Positions 17,011-23,866 of a DNA stretch of 64,000 nucleotides are shown in pieces. The notes beneath the pieces were generated by a model that was not told the origin of the DNA, searched no databases, and worked only from the letters and a program-made list of their open reading frames with translations. A program made the translations under genes and the position numbers. How positions within the stretch are numbered: position 1 is the first letter of the stretch; every line of letters starts with the position of its first letter. Source of the DNA: Ruminococcus bicirculans (ex Wegman et al. 2014) (GTDB lineage: Bacteria > Bacillota > Clostridia > Oscillospirales > Ruminococcaceae); the NCBI RefSeq assembly GCF_000723465.1, contig NZ_HF545616.1:1736001-1800000 (forward strand). Reading direction: 5' to 3'.

Positions 17011-17818
17011 CCCTTATTTTCTTTGTTAGCTTTCTGTTTGTGATTTTGCGCATTCGCAATGATATGTAAAATCCGCCGTTAATGTCATTGTAAAACGGCT
17101 TCGCTTGCGAAAATTCATATCCTGGATAGAGCTTTTCGTATTCTAAATTTCCGTCGTATTCTCCGAACGAACTAAGCTCTTTCACTTTTCGAGCGGACAA
17201 GCGCCCGTCCCTTTTGCTCTCTATCGGTTTGTCGAGATTTCGGGAACACGTCCAGGAGTAACCGATAGTTTCTCCTATATCCTCGTCCGTAGCGGCTTTT
17301 TTCTTTCTGCCTTTGCAAAAATAACGAGATAGCCCCTCAACGCCGCATTGATCGAATTGCAAAACCTTAATGTCAACATAGCCTTGCCCCCATAGCTCTA
17401 CAAGCACCGGAGCAGGCATATCACCACAATTAACGATCGTATGATGATGATAGCGGCCGTTTCTGCTTCCCCTTTCTGTTACCGACATATATTTCAGCGA
17501 CGGCAAGCCGTGCTTTTTTCGATAGCGCTTAAGACGGGCAATGAAATTACGAAATTGTTTCTTGACCGCTTCATCATTCCCGGGCAAATGATCCCCGTTG
17601 TAGGTCAAGTGTATGCAGAGATCGGAGCTAGTGAAGTTCGTCATAACAAGCCGTGAGAATTTCTTTTCACGGTTATGCTGATTAAGCCTCTCTTGCGCCG
17701 CAGATGAACATTTTGCTTTCTTTCCTCGGCCTCCTCGAGAAGTCGAGAACACGGGATATATATCTACGTCAATATATTCTCCGCATATATATTTTTTCTC
17801 TCTGTACAGACATCGCAT
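17003..17818 (-). CDS. HUH-type replication-associated protein (REP_ORF2/G2P-like)
   Basis: A 271-residue basic protein with the three ordered motifs of rolling-circle initiators: motif 1 DLCIHLTYNGDHLP (residues 66-79), motif 2 GRYHHHTIVN with the His triplet at 124-126 as the HUH metal site, and motif 3 GLSRYFCKG with Tyr166 and Lys169 in a YxxK arrangement. In this superfamily the Tyr nicks DNA and stays bound to the 5' end. GGAGGAATATAT precedes the ATG. A 75-bp region with nested inverted repeats lies 28 bases upstream. In a tailed prophage lacking any visible helicase or primase it is a candidate replication initiator; a plasmid- or transposon-like origin is also possible. Confidence 0.75.
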   Translation of the reverse strand: MRCLYREKKYICGEYIDVDIYPVFSTSRGGRGKKAKCSSAAQERLNQHNREKKFSRLVMTNFTSSDLCIHLTYNGDHLPGNDEAVKKQFRNFIARLKRYRKKHGLPSLKYMSVTERGSRNGRYHHHTIVNCGDMPAPVLVELWGQGYVDIKVLQFDQCGVEGLSRYFCKGRKKKAATDEDIGETIGYSWTCSRNLDKPIESKRDGRLSARKVKELSSFGEYDGNLEYEKLYPGYEFSQAKPFYNDINGGFYISLRMRKITNRKLTKKIRGE

Positions 17819-17845
17819 ATATATTCCTCCTATCGCTTAGTGTAG

Positions 17846-17920
17846 GTAAGGGGGAGAGGGGATAAAGAGCGGCGGCTTGTTAGCCGCCTTAAAGAGAAAG
17901 CTCCTCCCTCTCCCCCTTAC
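17846..17920. repeat. Nested inverted repeat (possible cruciform/nick origin) upstream of the HUH Rep gene
   Basis: Outer arms GTAAGGGGGAGAGGG (17846-17860) and CCCTCTCCCCCTTAC (17906-17920) are perfectly complementary over 15 bp. Inside is a second perfect hairpin, GGCGGC (17871-17876), loop TTGTTA, GCCGCC (17883-17888). No T-run follows in either direction, so a simple terminator is unlikely. The position just upstream of rep suits a double-strand origin or a Rep binding site. Confidence 0.8.
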
Positions 17921-18055
17921 AATCCCCCTCGCCCTCCGCTTTCTCCATAGACACAACAGATTTATTTTTTTGTGCATAAAGATAATATCCATTACAAGCC
18001 CTGCAACGCTCAGACCGAGCGATTTGTTTTTTATACTATATATAAAGGGCACAAA

Positions 18056-18088
18056 AGCGACTGCCTTTGATTTCGACAGACAGTCGCT
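18056..18088 (-). terminator. Intrinsic terminator after the DUF6273-type early gene
   Basis: Arms AGCGACTG and CAGTCGCT with a 17-base loop, followed on the minus strand by TTTTGTG. It ends transcription from 18644 or reduces read-through into the Rep gene. The rest of 17819-18101 has no convincing gene. Confidence 0.65.
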
Positions 18089-18101
18089 CTATTATGGAAA
18101 A

Positions 18102-18644
18102 TTATTCAGCGGGTATAAGCTGCGCCTGTCGGCGCAATGTGAGATTATTAGAATTAAATAGACAAACCGGGGCGAGCCCGCCACTGCCGTGCGCATTGCT
18201 GAAGTAGATAGCACCTGCCGGGTTGACGTCACGCACGTGGTCAGCGTAGCCGGTGTCGCACCTCCAAGGAGTGAGCGTCCACATACATTCTTCAAACAAC
18301 GGCACATAATCTCTATACTTGCGATATTGGTCGCAAGTGAGCAGCGTTATATAATCTTCACACGTTCCGTAAGCTTTATCGCCGTTGTCCGCAGTAAGGT
18401 CTGATGTCTGTTTTATAAGGTGTTTTGCGTCGAAATGCTCCTCTAGCACATCTTCGTTGAGAAAGCGACGGAGCGTTGACGTTTTCCAGTTGTTGCAACC
18501 GTCATTGTAATTATCGTTGAAACGTTTTTCACACAAACAATCAGCGGTTATAGCTAAATAGTTGCCGTCGATAACGTCAAGGCATATAAAACGTATGCCA
18601 TTATATACGAACTCCTCGCCGGGTCTTAGTTTGATTTCATTCAT
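18102..18644 (-). CDS. DUF6273-type protein (lectin-like fold), early-region copy
   Basis: A 180-residue protein. The pattern GEEFVYNGIRFICLDVIDGNYLAI..CNNWKTSTLRRFLNEDVLEEHF..LLTCDQYRKYRDYVPL and the C-terminal ECMWTLTPWRC..DHVRDVNPAGAIYFSNAHGSGGLAPVCLF match the DUF6273 arrangement, where a C-type-lectin-like domain ends in an aromatic-rich variable-looking segment. Unlike the other DUF6273-type gene at the left edge, this one sits among early genes, which is odd for a structural protein. AGGAGGAATAAC precedes the ATG. Function unknown. Confidence 0.7.
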   Translation of the reverse strand: MNEIKLRPGEEFVYNGIRFICLDVIDGNYLAITADCLCEKRFNDNYNDGCNNWKTSTLRRFLNEDVLEEHFDAKHLIKQTSDLTADNGDKAYGTCEDYITLLTCDQYRKYRDYVPLFEECMWTLTPWRCDTGYADHVRDVNPAGAIYFSNAHGSGGLAPVCLFNSNNLTLRRQAQLIPAE

Positions 18645-18655
18645 TGTTATTCCTC

Positions 18656-19054
18656 CTATGCAAATATTATTTCACGCAGTTCTATGCCCTTTATATTTTT
18701 CAGAGAGAAGTAAACCTCCTTAGCTGTTACGTAGAAAATGTCCATTCTGTACTTATTCGCTACATCTTCATCGGCGAAATAAGACAACACCCTGTACGTT
18801 TCCGTGCCTTCTAGAGCAATATCTCGCCGCCTTAAGTAAATCGGTTCTGCCTTACTAACGCACATTCTTAGAGCGGCTGCAAGTGTTTTCCCTGCACGCC
18901 TAGCAAAAGATATTTCCTTTGGCAATGGCTTATTGTAAAAAATGTAGCCTATCTGCCAATCGAAAAGAGATATATTAAGGCATTTGTTGATTTTCTGAAC
19001 TGTTTCTTCAATCTCTTGTGGATATTCCCTCATTGGAACAACTTTCGTTTTCAT
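18656..19054 (-). CDS. Small protein with terminase/helicase-like ATP-binding motif, unknown
   Basis: A 132-residue protein. LFDWQIGYIFYNKPLPKEISFARRAGKTLAAALRM resembles the N-terminal adenine-binding and Walker A region of phage terminases and helicases (WQ then RRAGKT), yet no Walker B or remaining ATPase domain follows. It may be a truncated or domain-only ATPase, or the resemblance may be chance. It overlaps the upstream small gene by ATGA. Confidence 0.6.
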   Translation of the reverse strand: MKTKVVPMREYPQEIEETVQKINKCLNISLFDWQIGYIFYNKPLPKEISFARRAGKTLAAALRMCVSKAEPIYLRRRDIALEGTETYRVLSYFADEDVANKYRMDIFYVTAKEVYFSLKNIKGIELREIIFA

Positions 19055-19266
19055 AAAATCTCCTCTCTTACGGTATCGGGTTTTGTTATCGTTACGCTGC
19101 TTGTATTCTTGTCGGCAAGCTCAACGTAAAGAGCGGGCTTGCCGTTGATTATTCTATAAATCAATGCCGATATACATTTATAATGAACATCTGATCTTGC
19201 CGAATAGCTACGATCAATTACAGGGCATTGCTTTATAAACGCTTGTTTTGCTTCTTCGCTAGTCAT
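19051..19266 (-). CDS. Small phage protein, unknown
   Basis: A 71-residue protein, MTSEEAKQAFIKQCPVIDRSYSARSDVHYKCISALIYRIINGKPALYVELADKNTSSVTITKPDTVREEIL. Mixed alpha/beta composition, no known motif. Its start overlaps the end of a 47-residue membrane peptide gene by 8 bases and its stop overlaps the next start (ATGA), which supports it as a real member of the early operon. Confidence 0.6.
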   Translation of the reverse strand: MTSEEAKQAFIKQCPVIDRSYSARSDVHYKCISALIYRIINGKPALYVELADKNTSSVTITKPDTVREEIL

Positions 19267-19402
19267 AGTGCTGCTCCTCCCATTCTTTCTTGTGCCGCTC
19301 TAATCGGCGTTCAAACTTGCTCGAACATATACAGAGCGCAAAGCAGATAAGAGCAAGCACGATTGCAACAATGACTAGCAGTATAGTAATCAGAACGGGC
19401 AC
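19259..19402 (-). CDS. 47-residue single-pass membrane peptide (GTG start)
   Basis: The frame encodes MPVLITILLVIVAIVLALIC followed by FALCICSSKFERRLERHKKEWEEQHYD: one strong N-terminal membrane segment (residues about 3-25) and a charged cytoplasmic tail. The GTG overlaps the end of the Myb-type gene; GGAG lies 11 bases upstream. The stop overlaps the start of the next gene, filling what would otherwise be a gap in a tightly packed operon. Function unknown; small phage membrane proteins of this kind include exclusion and holin-like factors. Confidence 0.5.
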   Translation of the reverse strand: MPVLITILLVIVAIVLALICFALCICSSKFERRLERHKKEWEEQHYD

Positions 19403-19797
19403 GGCATTCTCAGCTCCATTTCTCTTTCAAGTTCTTCAAAGCCTGCTTTTGTGTTTCTGTGATTTTTGTACTGTTTCAAAAGCTTCTGACATACAGCGTA
19501 AAGGCTGCAATAGTCCTCATAGGTTAATCTTTGACGCTCTACAAGGCGCTCGTTCTCTTTTGCGGTTTCTGCGCCGTGGAGCAATTCGCTGTACTGCTCA
19601 GCAGTAAGCTTAATAACAACGTGGAACGGGCGGCTCTCAGAGCCTCTCTTGCCTTTTCTGAGTTCGTAAAGTCTATTTCTAATAGAGTTTTCCGTTCTTC
19701 CAAGAGCCGAGGCGATGTCAGCTAGGCTCTTTCCGCTGTCTGCGAGTTTTAATGCCTGCTTGTCCTCGGCGGCAGTCCACTTTTTAATCATAATCAA
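19390..19797 (-). CDS. Myb/SANT-like DNA-binding phage regulator
   Basis: A 135-residue protein. Residues 5-50 (KKWTAAEDKQALKLADSGKSLADIASALGRTENSIRNRLYELRKG) form a Myb/GcrA-type helix-turn-helix. The rest is helical and charged. It overlaps the gene upstream by ATGA and carries the start of a membrane peptide at its 3' end. Likely a DNA-binding regulator of phage transcription; target unknown. Confidence 0.72.
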   Translation of the reverse strand: MIMIKKWTAAEDKQALKLADSGKSLADIASALGRTENSIRNRLYELRKGKRGSESRPFHVVIKLTAEQYSELLHGAETAKENERLVERQRLTYEDYCSLYAVCQKLLKQYKNHRNTKAGFEELEREMELRMPCPF

Positions 19798-20132
19798 TTA
19801 GCCTCCTGTTCGTTGTCGCAGGATAGCGCCGCTACAATTCGCTTGATAGGTGAGGCAGCGTCCCGCACTATTATCTCGGCTTCTCCGTCAATATGATTTT
19901 CGAGAAGGTTAATTTTCTTCGAGAGTGTAGATGATATGTTTTCTATGTAATTTGATACATATTCAACAGCTCCGAACTCTGCCGCCTCCTTGACGATGTT
20001 CGCCGCTTTGTATTTCGGGCACTCAACGCCCGCTAAGCGGCACATCTTTGATTTTACGGCTATAAGCTTTTCTGCGTCCGCCGTAAGTTTTGCGTATTTA
20101 CTGTCGGGAATTTCGATTGTTATTCTTTTCAT
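19794..20132 (-). CDS. Small phage protein, unknown
   Basis: A 112-residue protein from the ATG at 20132, which has GGAGAG eight bases upstream in the context GAAACGGAGAGATTTCACAATG. That context closely resembles the repeated leader of three other early genes. The sequence starts MKRITIEIPDSKYAKLTADAEKLIAVKSKMCRLAGVECPKYK and is helical with a short N-terminal strand. No family recognised. Stop overlaps the Myb-type gene start. Confidence 0.6.
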   Translation of the reverse strand: MKRITIEIPDSKYAKLTADAEKLIAVKSKMCRLAGVECPKYKAANIVKEAAEFGAVEYVSNYIENISSTLSKKINLLENHIDGEAEIIVRDAASPIKRIVAALSCDNEQEAN

Positions 20133-20274
20133 TGTGAAATCTCTCCGTTTCTCTGTTACCAGGCTTATATAAAGCAAACTCTCTGCACGGGTAAAGCCTG
20201 CTCCATTCAATGCACTTAAAGCAATGCTTACAATCCTTGCAAGTCAGCTCCTTGCGCTTAACGTTGCTGCTCAA
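20098..20274 (-). CDS. 58-residue cysteine-rich peptide (TTG start)
   Basis: The frame begins TTG with AAGGAG six bases upstream and a TTGA overlap with the preceding stop. It encodes MSSNVKRKELTCKDCKHCFK and then CIEWSRLYPCREFALYKPGN: Cys pairs CxxCxxCxxC plus a later Cys suggest a small zinc-binding knuckle. It overlaps the next gene's start by 35 bases. Such Cys-rich mini-proteins are frequent in Clostridia phages; function unknown. Confidence 0.6.
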   Translation of the reverse strand: MSSNVKRKELTCKDCKHCFKCIEWSRLYPCREFALYKPGNRETERFHNEKNNNRNSRQ

Positions 20275-20444
20275 AGCTCACTCCTTAAACAGCCTACAGC
20301 GTCTATTGCCTGTTGAATGCTGCTGAGTGCTTCGTCTATGTTGTCCTCGTTATCTTCGTCGATGTAACGCCCTTTGAATATTGTCAGTTCGTCGTATATC
20401 GTTTCGAGCTGTTCCTCGATCTCTTTAAGCTTTGCAGTGTCCAT
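20271..20444 (-). CDS. Small coiled-coil phage protein
   Basis: A 57-residue acidic helical protein (MDTAKLKEIEEQLETIYDELTIFKGRYIDEDNEDNIDEALSSIQQAID). I use the ATG at 20444 rather than one 24 bases upstream because GGAGGAGGCG is well placed and the ATG forms TAATG with the ParB stop. No family recognised. Confidence 0.65.
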   Translation of the reverse strand: MDTAKLKEIEEQLETIYDELTIFKGRYIDEDNEDNIDEALSSIQQAIDAVGCLRSEL

Positions 20445-21784
20445 TACTTCGCCTCCTCCCGAAAACACTCATGCTCTCCCGAAAGTAGTTTTATTTCGTC
20501 GCTGCTCATTCTATACCCGACACGGGTTAGTATAGCGTACCATTCCCCGAGCTGATCGTTTCGTCGGTAATCGCCGTTAAAGTCATGTACGGCGGTTCTG
20601 TATGTACCCTCGTAAACCGTTAGCAGCATTGCAAGCATAACGCTTTCGGGGTGCTGCTTGACCTGTTTTTTGTAGTTGGGATTTTTCGTAAGATCGTCAC
20701 AGCTTTCACTGTCTTTGAGCTCGATTCCTAAAACTTCAGCGACTTCATCATAATCAATGTCGTCGAGATAATAGCTTGTTAAAAATGCCTCGGTTACTTT
20801 GCCAATGTACTCACGATTTGCAAATTCTTTAACAAATGCCTTGCGAAGTGCCGCCGTTTGTCTTTCAAGTTTGGATATTTTCGCTTCACGAGCACGGCGG
20901 CGGTTCTCTTGTTCGGTGCGCTTTTGCTTTTCGGTATCGTCCGCTTGCTCTGCGTCGGCATAGATATACGCCCACGCATACTCGGGGGAGACGCTGCTTA
21001 CAGTGTAATATTTTGCGCCTTTGCCTATAAGGTCGTCAATTTCCTTTTGTCGTTCCTCCGTCAACGTTTTTGATATAGGCATATAGCCTATTTGCTTATA
21101 CTGAAATCTATTGTCATACTGTATCTTTTTTAGCTTGCCGTCAAGAAATTCCATTACTTTTTCGGCATTTGCCACTGCGTTCTCACGGGTTATAAGCCGC
21201 TCGATCGTATACTTAAAACTTGACGTGCCGATAGCCTTTAACGCCTCGGTCTTGCTTTCGGGATTTTTCAGCTTTTCAAGTTCTATGTAGTCGCTGAATG
21301 TAGCTTGCCGTTCCTGTGCTTTTGCGAACTCTTCCGGGTCAAGTTCGAGCAATTTAAGGCGGTGTCTGATCGTTGACTTACTGAAACCTGTCTTTTCTGC
21401 TATCCCGTCTTGCGTTTCACCGAGATCTAACATCATTTGAAATCCTTGTGCTTGCTCATATATGGTGAGATCGGAACGCTGCATATTTTCGAGCAGCATT
21501 GTTGCCGCCTGCTCTCGCTCGTCCATTTCTACCACCATACAAGGAACTTGCTTTAAGCCTGCTTGCTTAGCTGCTGAAAGCCTGCGGTGTCCTATAATTA
21601 CGGTGTAATCGTCCGCCGTCGGCGCACCTTTGCCGCCTCCTACTACCGTGAGATTTTGAAAAATGCCGTTTGCTTTGATACTTTCGGCGAGCTCTGATAC
21701 GTCCCCGACGTCCTTTCGTGGATTGTCGGGGTGTGGATAAATCTTGCTAATAGGCAAGTCTACATTTCTTGATACTACTTTCAT
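20444..21784 (-). CDS. ParB/RepB/Spo0J-family protein
   Basis: A 446-residue protein. The N-terminal ParB domain is clear: LPISKIYPHPDNPRKDV..LAESIKANGIFQNLTV, IIGHRRLSAAKQAGLKQVPCMVVEMDEREQAATMLLENMQRSDLTIYEQAQGFQMML. GHRR is the nucleotide (CTP) binding motif of ParB clamps. A helix-turn-helix follows (ETQDGIAEKTGFSKSTIRHRLKLLEL). The C-terminal half is charged and helical and unlike chromosomal Spo0J. No ParA is seen, so it may be a stand-alone phage ParB-like regulator rather than a partition protein. Preceded by the repeated leader GGAGTGATTTCAAATG. Confidence 0.88.
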   Translation of the reverse strand: MKVVSRNVDLPISKIYPHPDNPRKDVGDVSELAESIKANGIFQNLTVVGGGKGAPTADDYTVIIGHRRLSAAKQAGLKQVPCMVVEMDEREQAATMLLENMQRSDLTIYEQAQGFQMMLDLGETQDGIAEKTGFSKSTIRHRLKLLELDPEEFAKAQERQATFSDYIELEKLKNPESKTEALKAIGTSSFKYTIERLITRENAVANAEKVMEFLDGKLKKIQYDNRFQYKQIGYMPISKTLTEERQKEIDDLIGKGAKYYTVSSVSPEYAWAYIYADAEQADDTEKQKRTEQENRRRAREAKISKLERQTAALRKAFVKEFANREYIGKVTEAFLTSYYLDDIDYDEVAEVLGIELKDSESCDDLTKNPNYKKQVKQHPESVMLAMLLTVYEGTYRTAVHDFNGDYRRNDQLGEWYAILTRVGYRMSSDEIKLLSGEHECFREEAK

Positions 21785-22206
21785 TTGAAATCACTCCGTT
21801 TCTTGTTTTTATGTTGCTTTTCGCTGTCCATTCTTGCACCGCAACAAGGGCAATACGGCGTTGCGTCGCCCTCGTTGTCGCCGTGTTCGCCGCACAACGA
21901 ACAAAAAGGTACTTTGACCGTTATGCGTTTTTTTAAAATTATAGTTGCTTTGTCTATGTTTTCTTCGGTAATAGTGCGATAGCCTTCCAGTATGCCGACA
22001 TTGTCCGTGTTCACGACTTTCGTTCGTTCCTTGTAGACCCAACGCCCGTGTTTCACTTCTTGTACGTCTACGGCAGGTTGTTCATTGATTATGTCAGCAA
22101 TACTGCTGTTGTCACCCAGAATACCCGTTATGCCCTTTTCGTATATTGGCATACACGCTGCTGACAATTCATCGATCAGAGACTTAGCGTCAATATATGT
22201 TTTCAT
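21781..22206 (-). CDS. Zinc-ribbon phage protein, unknown
   Basis: A 141-residue protein from the ATG at 22206 (GAGGAGG upstream). N-terminus MKTYIDAKSLIDEL..ADIINEQPAVDVQEVKHGRW, a phrase typical of a widespread Clostridia phage family of unknown function, then a C-terminal zinc ribbon with CSLCGEHGDNEGDATPYCPCCGARMD. Four Cys arranged CxxC/CxxC bind zinc. Overlaps ParB start and the upstream gene's end. Confidence 0.72.
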   Translation of the reverse strand: MKTYIDAKSLIDELSAACMPIYEKGITGILGDNSSIADIINEQPAVDVQEVKHGRWVYKERTKVVNTDNVGILEGYRTITEENIDKATIILKKRITVKVPFCSLCGEHGDNEGDATPYCPCCGARMDSEKQHKNKKRSDFK

Positions 22207-22411
22207 GGTTTTCCTCCTCATTTACTTCGCATAAAATATCATTTCGCCGCTTTTCAAGCCACTTTTCATACTCTACCTTAACGGCGGGGTCTGAGAAATA
22301 ACGCTCTACTGCCCGCAGCGTTGCCCGAGCGAAACCGTCGGCAACGTGAGAGGGAATGTCGGAGGGCTTAACGTTCAGCCTCTCGGTTTTAACTATCATC
22401 ATATCGGGCAT
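22190..22411 (-). CDS. Small phage protein, unknown
   Basis: A 73-residue charged helical protein (begins MPDMMIVKTERLNVKPSDIPSHV; contains FARATLRAVERYFSDPAVKVEYEKWLEKRR). The segment RAVERYFSDPAVKVEYEKW is seen in other small early phage proteins, but I cannot name a family. Ribosome binding site AGGAGGG. It overlaps the next gene by 17 bases. Confidence 0.6.
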   Translation of the reverse strand: MPDMMIVKTERLNVKPSDIPSHVADGFARATLRAVERYFSDPAVKVEYEKWLEKRRNDILCEVNEEENHENIY

Positions 22412-22430
22412 TGTTCCGCCCTCCTTTCGT

Positions 22431-22625
22431 TTATTTCTCAGCTCTGCACGAGCAGTAGCTACATATGCTGTTAAAGCTCATATGGTTGTAATCGCTATCG
22501 TGTGCGCAAAAATCGCACTTGCCGTCATAATAGCAATTCTCACAACACATATGATTAAAATATACACATTCTTTGCAGCCCTCGAGGGCGCAATCAAAGT
22601 TATAATGCAATGGTTTGTCTGACAT
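22431..22625 (-). CDS. Cysteine-rich small protein (14 Cys in 64 residues)
   Basis: The protein is MSDKPLHYNFDCALEGCKEC then VYFNHMCCENCYYDGKCDFC and further Cys pairs, fourteen Cys in all, spaced like zinc knuckles or a small metal-binding scaffold. The start has GGAGCGGTGCT upstream. Cys content is far above that of its neighbours. Function unknown; possible metal- or nucleic-acid-binding protein. Confidence 0.62.
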   Translation of the reverse strand: MSDKPLHYNFDCALEGCKECVYFNHMCCENCYYDGKCDFCAHDSDYNHMSFNSICSYCSCRAEK

Positions 22626-22635
22626 AGCACCGCTC

Positions 22636-22971
22636 CTATGCTTTGCCTACTTTGCCATAGCGGAAATAGTTGACTACGGCGTATATAAAAAGCTTGTTCG
22701 TGGGCTTGCTGTCAATGCTGAAAAGCTCCGAAAATATGCGGGGTCTATGCTCGTATGCTCGGTTGATAGCGGTGCGAATGTTTCTCTCAACAGCGCCGCT
22801 CTTTATGTTATCTTCTTTGGCGATAATATCGTAGACTTCGCCGAGATTATCAACCTTTCCTGCGTTTATAGCAAACACGGCTCTGATGATGTAGTCAATT
22901 CCCGTATACCCTGCGGAAACGCCAATGCGCACGAGCAGCTTATAAACCTCTGCTTCTGTCATTTTCTTCAT
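22636..22971 (-). CDS. Spo0A C-terminal DNA-binding-domain protein (phage-encoded, no receiver domain)
   Basis: A 111-residue protein that aligns through most of its length with the C-terminal effector domain of Spo0A: IGVSAGYTGIDYIIRAV (Spo0A IGVPAHIKGYLYLREAI), YDIIAKEDNIKSGAVERNIRTAINRAYE (Spo0A [27 protein letters not shown]), and SKPTNKLFI (Spo0A AKPTNSEFI). The DNA-contacting VERxIRxAI helix is kept. There is no phospho-receiver domain. Known Spo0A binds 0A boxes and controls sporulation; a phage copy could tune host or phage promoters. Preceded by the repeated leader GGAGTGATTTCAAATG. Confidence 0.8.
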   Translation of the reverse strand: MKKMTEAEVYKLLVRIGVSAGYTGIDYIIRAVFAINAGKVDNLGEVYDIIAKEDNIKSGAVERNIRTAINRAYEHRPRIFSELFSIDSKPTNKLFIYAVVNYFRYGKVGKA

Positions 22972-22977
22972 TTGAAA

Positions 22978-23601
22978 TCACTCCGTTTCTATGTTTTGTG
23001 GGACGTTTTCCTGCGTCCACCGTCTGAACGCCTCTAAGCCTGCTCTTGCCTCTTTCTGTTCCTGCAAGGTAACTTTCATTTTCTCCTTGTACTGGAACTT
23101 ACGATAATCAACTTGTCCGACGTTTGTTTCTTCTATGTAGTTCTTTATGCCGAGCTTGCTCACTTCCTCAGCAGGCTTTGCTATGCGTTCGGCAAGCAGC
23201 GCCTCTTGAAGTCGCTGCATACGCTTTGCACCTACGCCGAATTGCTCGGCAGTCTGAATAAGGGCAAGCTTGACATTGGCTGCGAGAACGGTTTTGTTAT
23301 CCTTGCTGAAATCTGAGCAGCGACGAGCTACAAAAGCGTTGATCTTGTCAACGTCAATAGAACACCTTTTAACGCCCTGTTCTAACTTGAAATCAAGTAC
23401 GCCGTCACGATCCTGCTCGTTTGCCGTCTTGCAGCTCTCGGCATATGTATCAATCCACTCAATGCAGCGCTTTGAATAGAACTGCTTTGGAAACTCTTTG
23501 TTAAGAGTAAGCAAGATTGTGCAGAGCAGTTCATAGTTTCTCAAAATAGCTATGAAAGCAAGGCGGTTTTTCTGATAGTCCTTAAACTTTCTATTCGTCA
23601 A
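22978..23601 (-). CDS. Early phage protein, unknown
   Basis: A 207-residue, helical, basic protein (MTNRKFKDYQKNRLAFIAIL..VRRCS..). It ends 6 bases before the Spo0A-like gene and overlaps its upstream neighbour by 11 bases. No motif recognised; helical and charged, with a segment IQTAEQFGVGAKRMQRLQEALL that could be DNA-associated. Function unknown. Confidence 0.62.
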   Translation of the reverse strand: MTNRKFKDYQKNRLAFIAILRNYELLCTILLTLNKEFPKQFYSKRCIEWIDTYAESCKTANEQDRDGVLDFKLEQGVKRCSIDVDKINAFVARRCSDFSKDNKTVLAANVKLALIQTAEQFGVGAKRMQRLQEALLAERIAKPAEEVSKLGIKNYIEETNVGQVDYRKFQYKEKMKVTLQEQKEARAGLEAFRRWTQENVPQNIETE

Positions 23602-23827
23602 TCTTATCGCCTCCTGTCTGCTTGTAATACGCTTTCAAGCTACTTTCAAGGCGGTCGGCGTTGCGTATCATAAAACCGTGACACCCTAGCGTAAGCACCA
23701 TTTCAAGATATTCCTCAAAGGTGTGCGGCTCTCTGCCTGCTGCTGTTTCGATAGCATTAAACCTATCATAATGCGGCTTCAACTCGTCTGTTGTGTGTTC
23801 GCTTATTTCGATTGTCAGCTTAATCAT
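23591..23827 (-). CDS. Early phage protein, unknown
   Basis: A 78-residue protein (MIKLTIEISEHTTDELKPHYDRFNAIE..). Short N-terminal strand then helices. It shares the leader GGAGTGATTTCAAATG exactly with the ParB and Spo0A-like genes. Overlaps the next gene by 11 bases. No family recognised. Confidence 0.6.
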   Translation of the reverse strand: MIKLTIEISEHTTDELKPHYDRFNAIETAAGREPHTFEEYLEMVLTLGCHGFMIRNADRLESSLKAYYKQTGGDKIDE

Positions 23828-23866
23828 TTGAAATCACTCCGTTTCATTATTTAATGTGTTCGTGTG

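Noticed and set aside
17837-18052. 71-residue minus-strand frame between Rep and the DUF6273-type gene
   Set aside because: Lies across the nested inverted repeat; composition and lack of ribosome binding site suggest it is not a gene.
18102-18644. Diversity-generating retroelement
   Set aside because: No reverse transcriptase or template repeat in the window; lectin-like domain alone is not enough.
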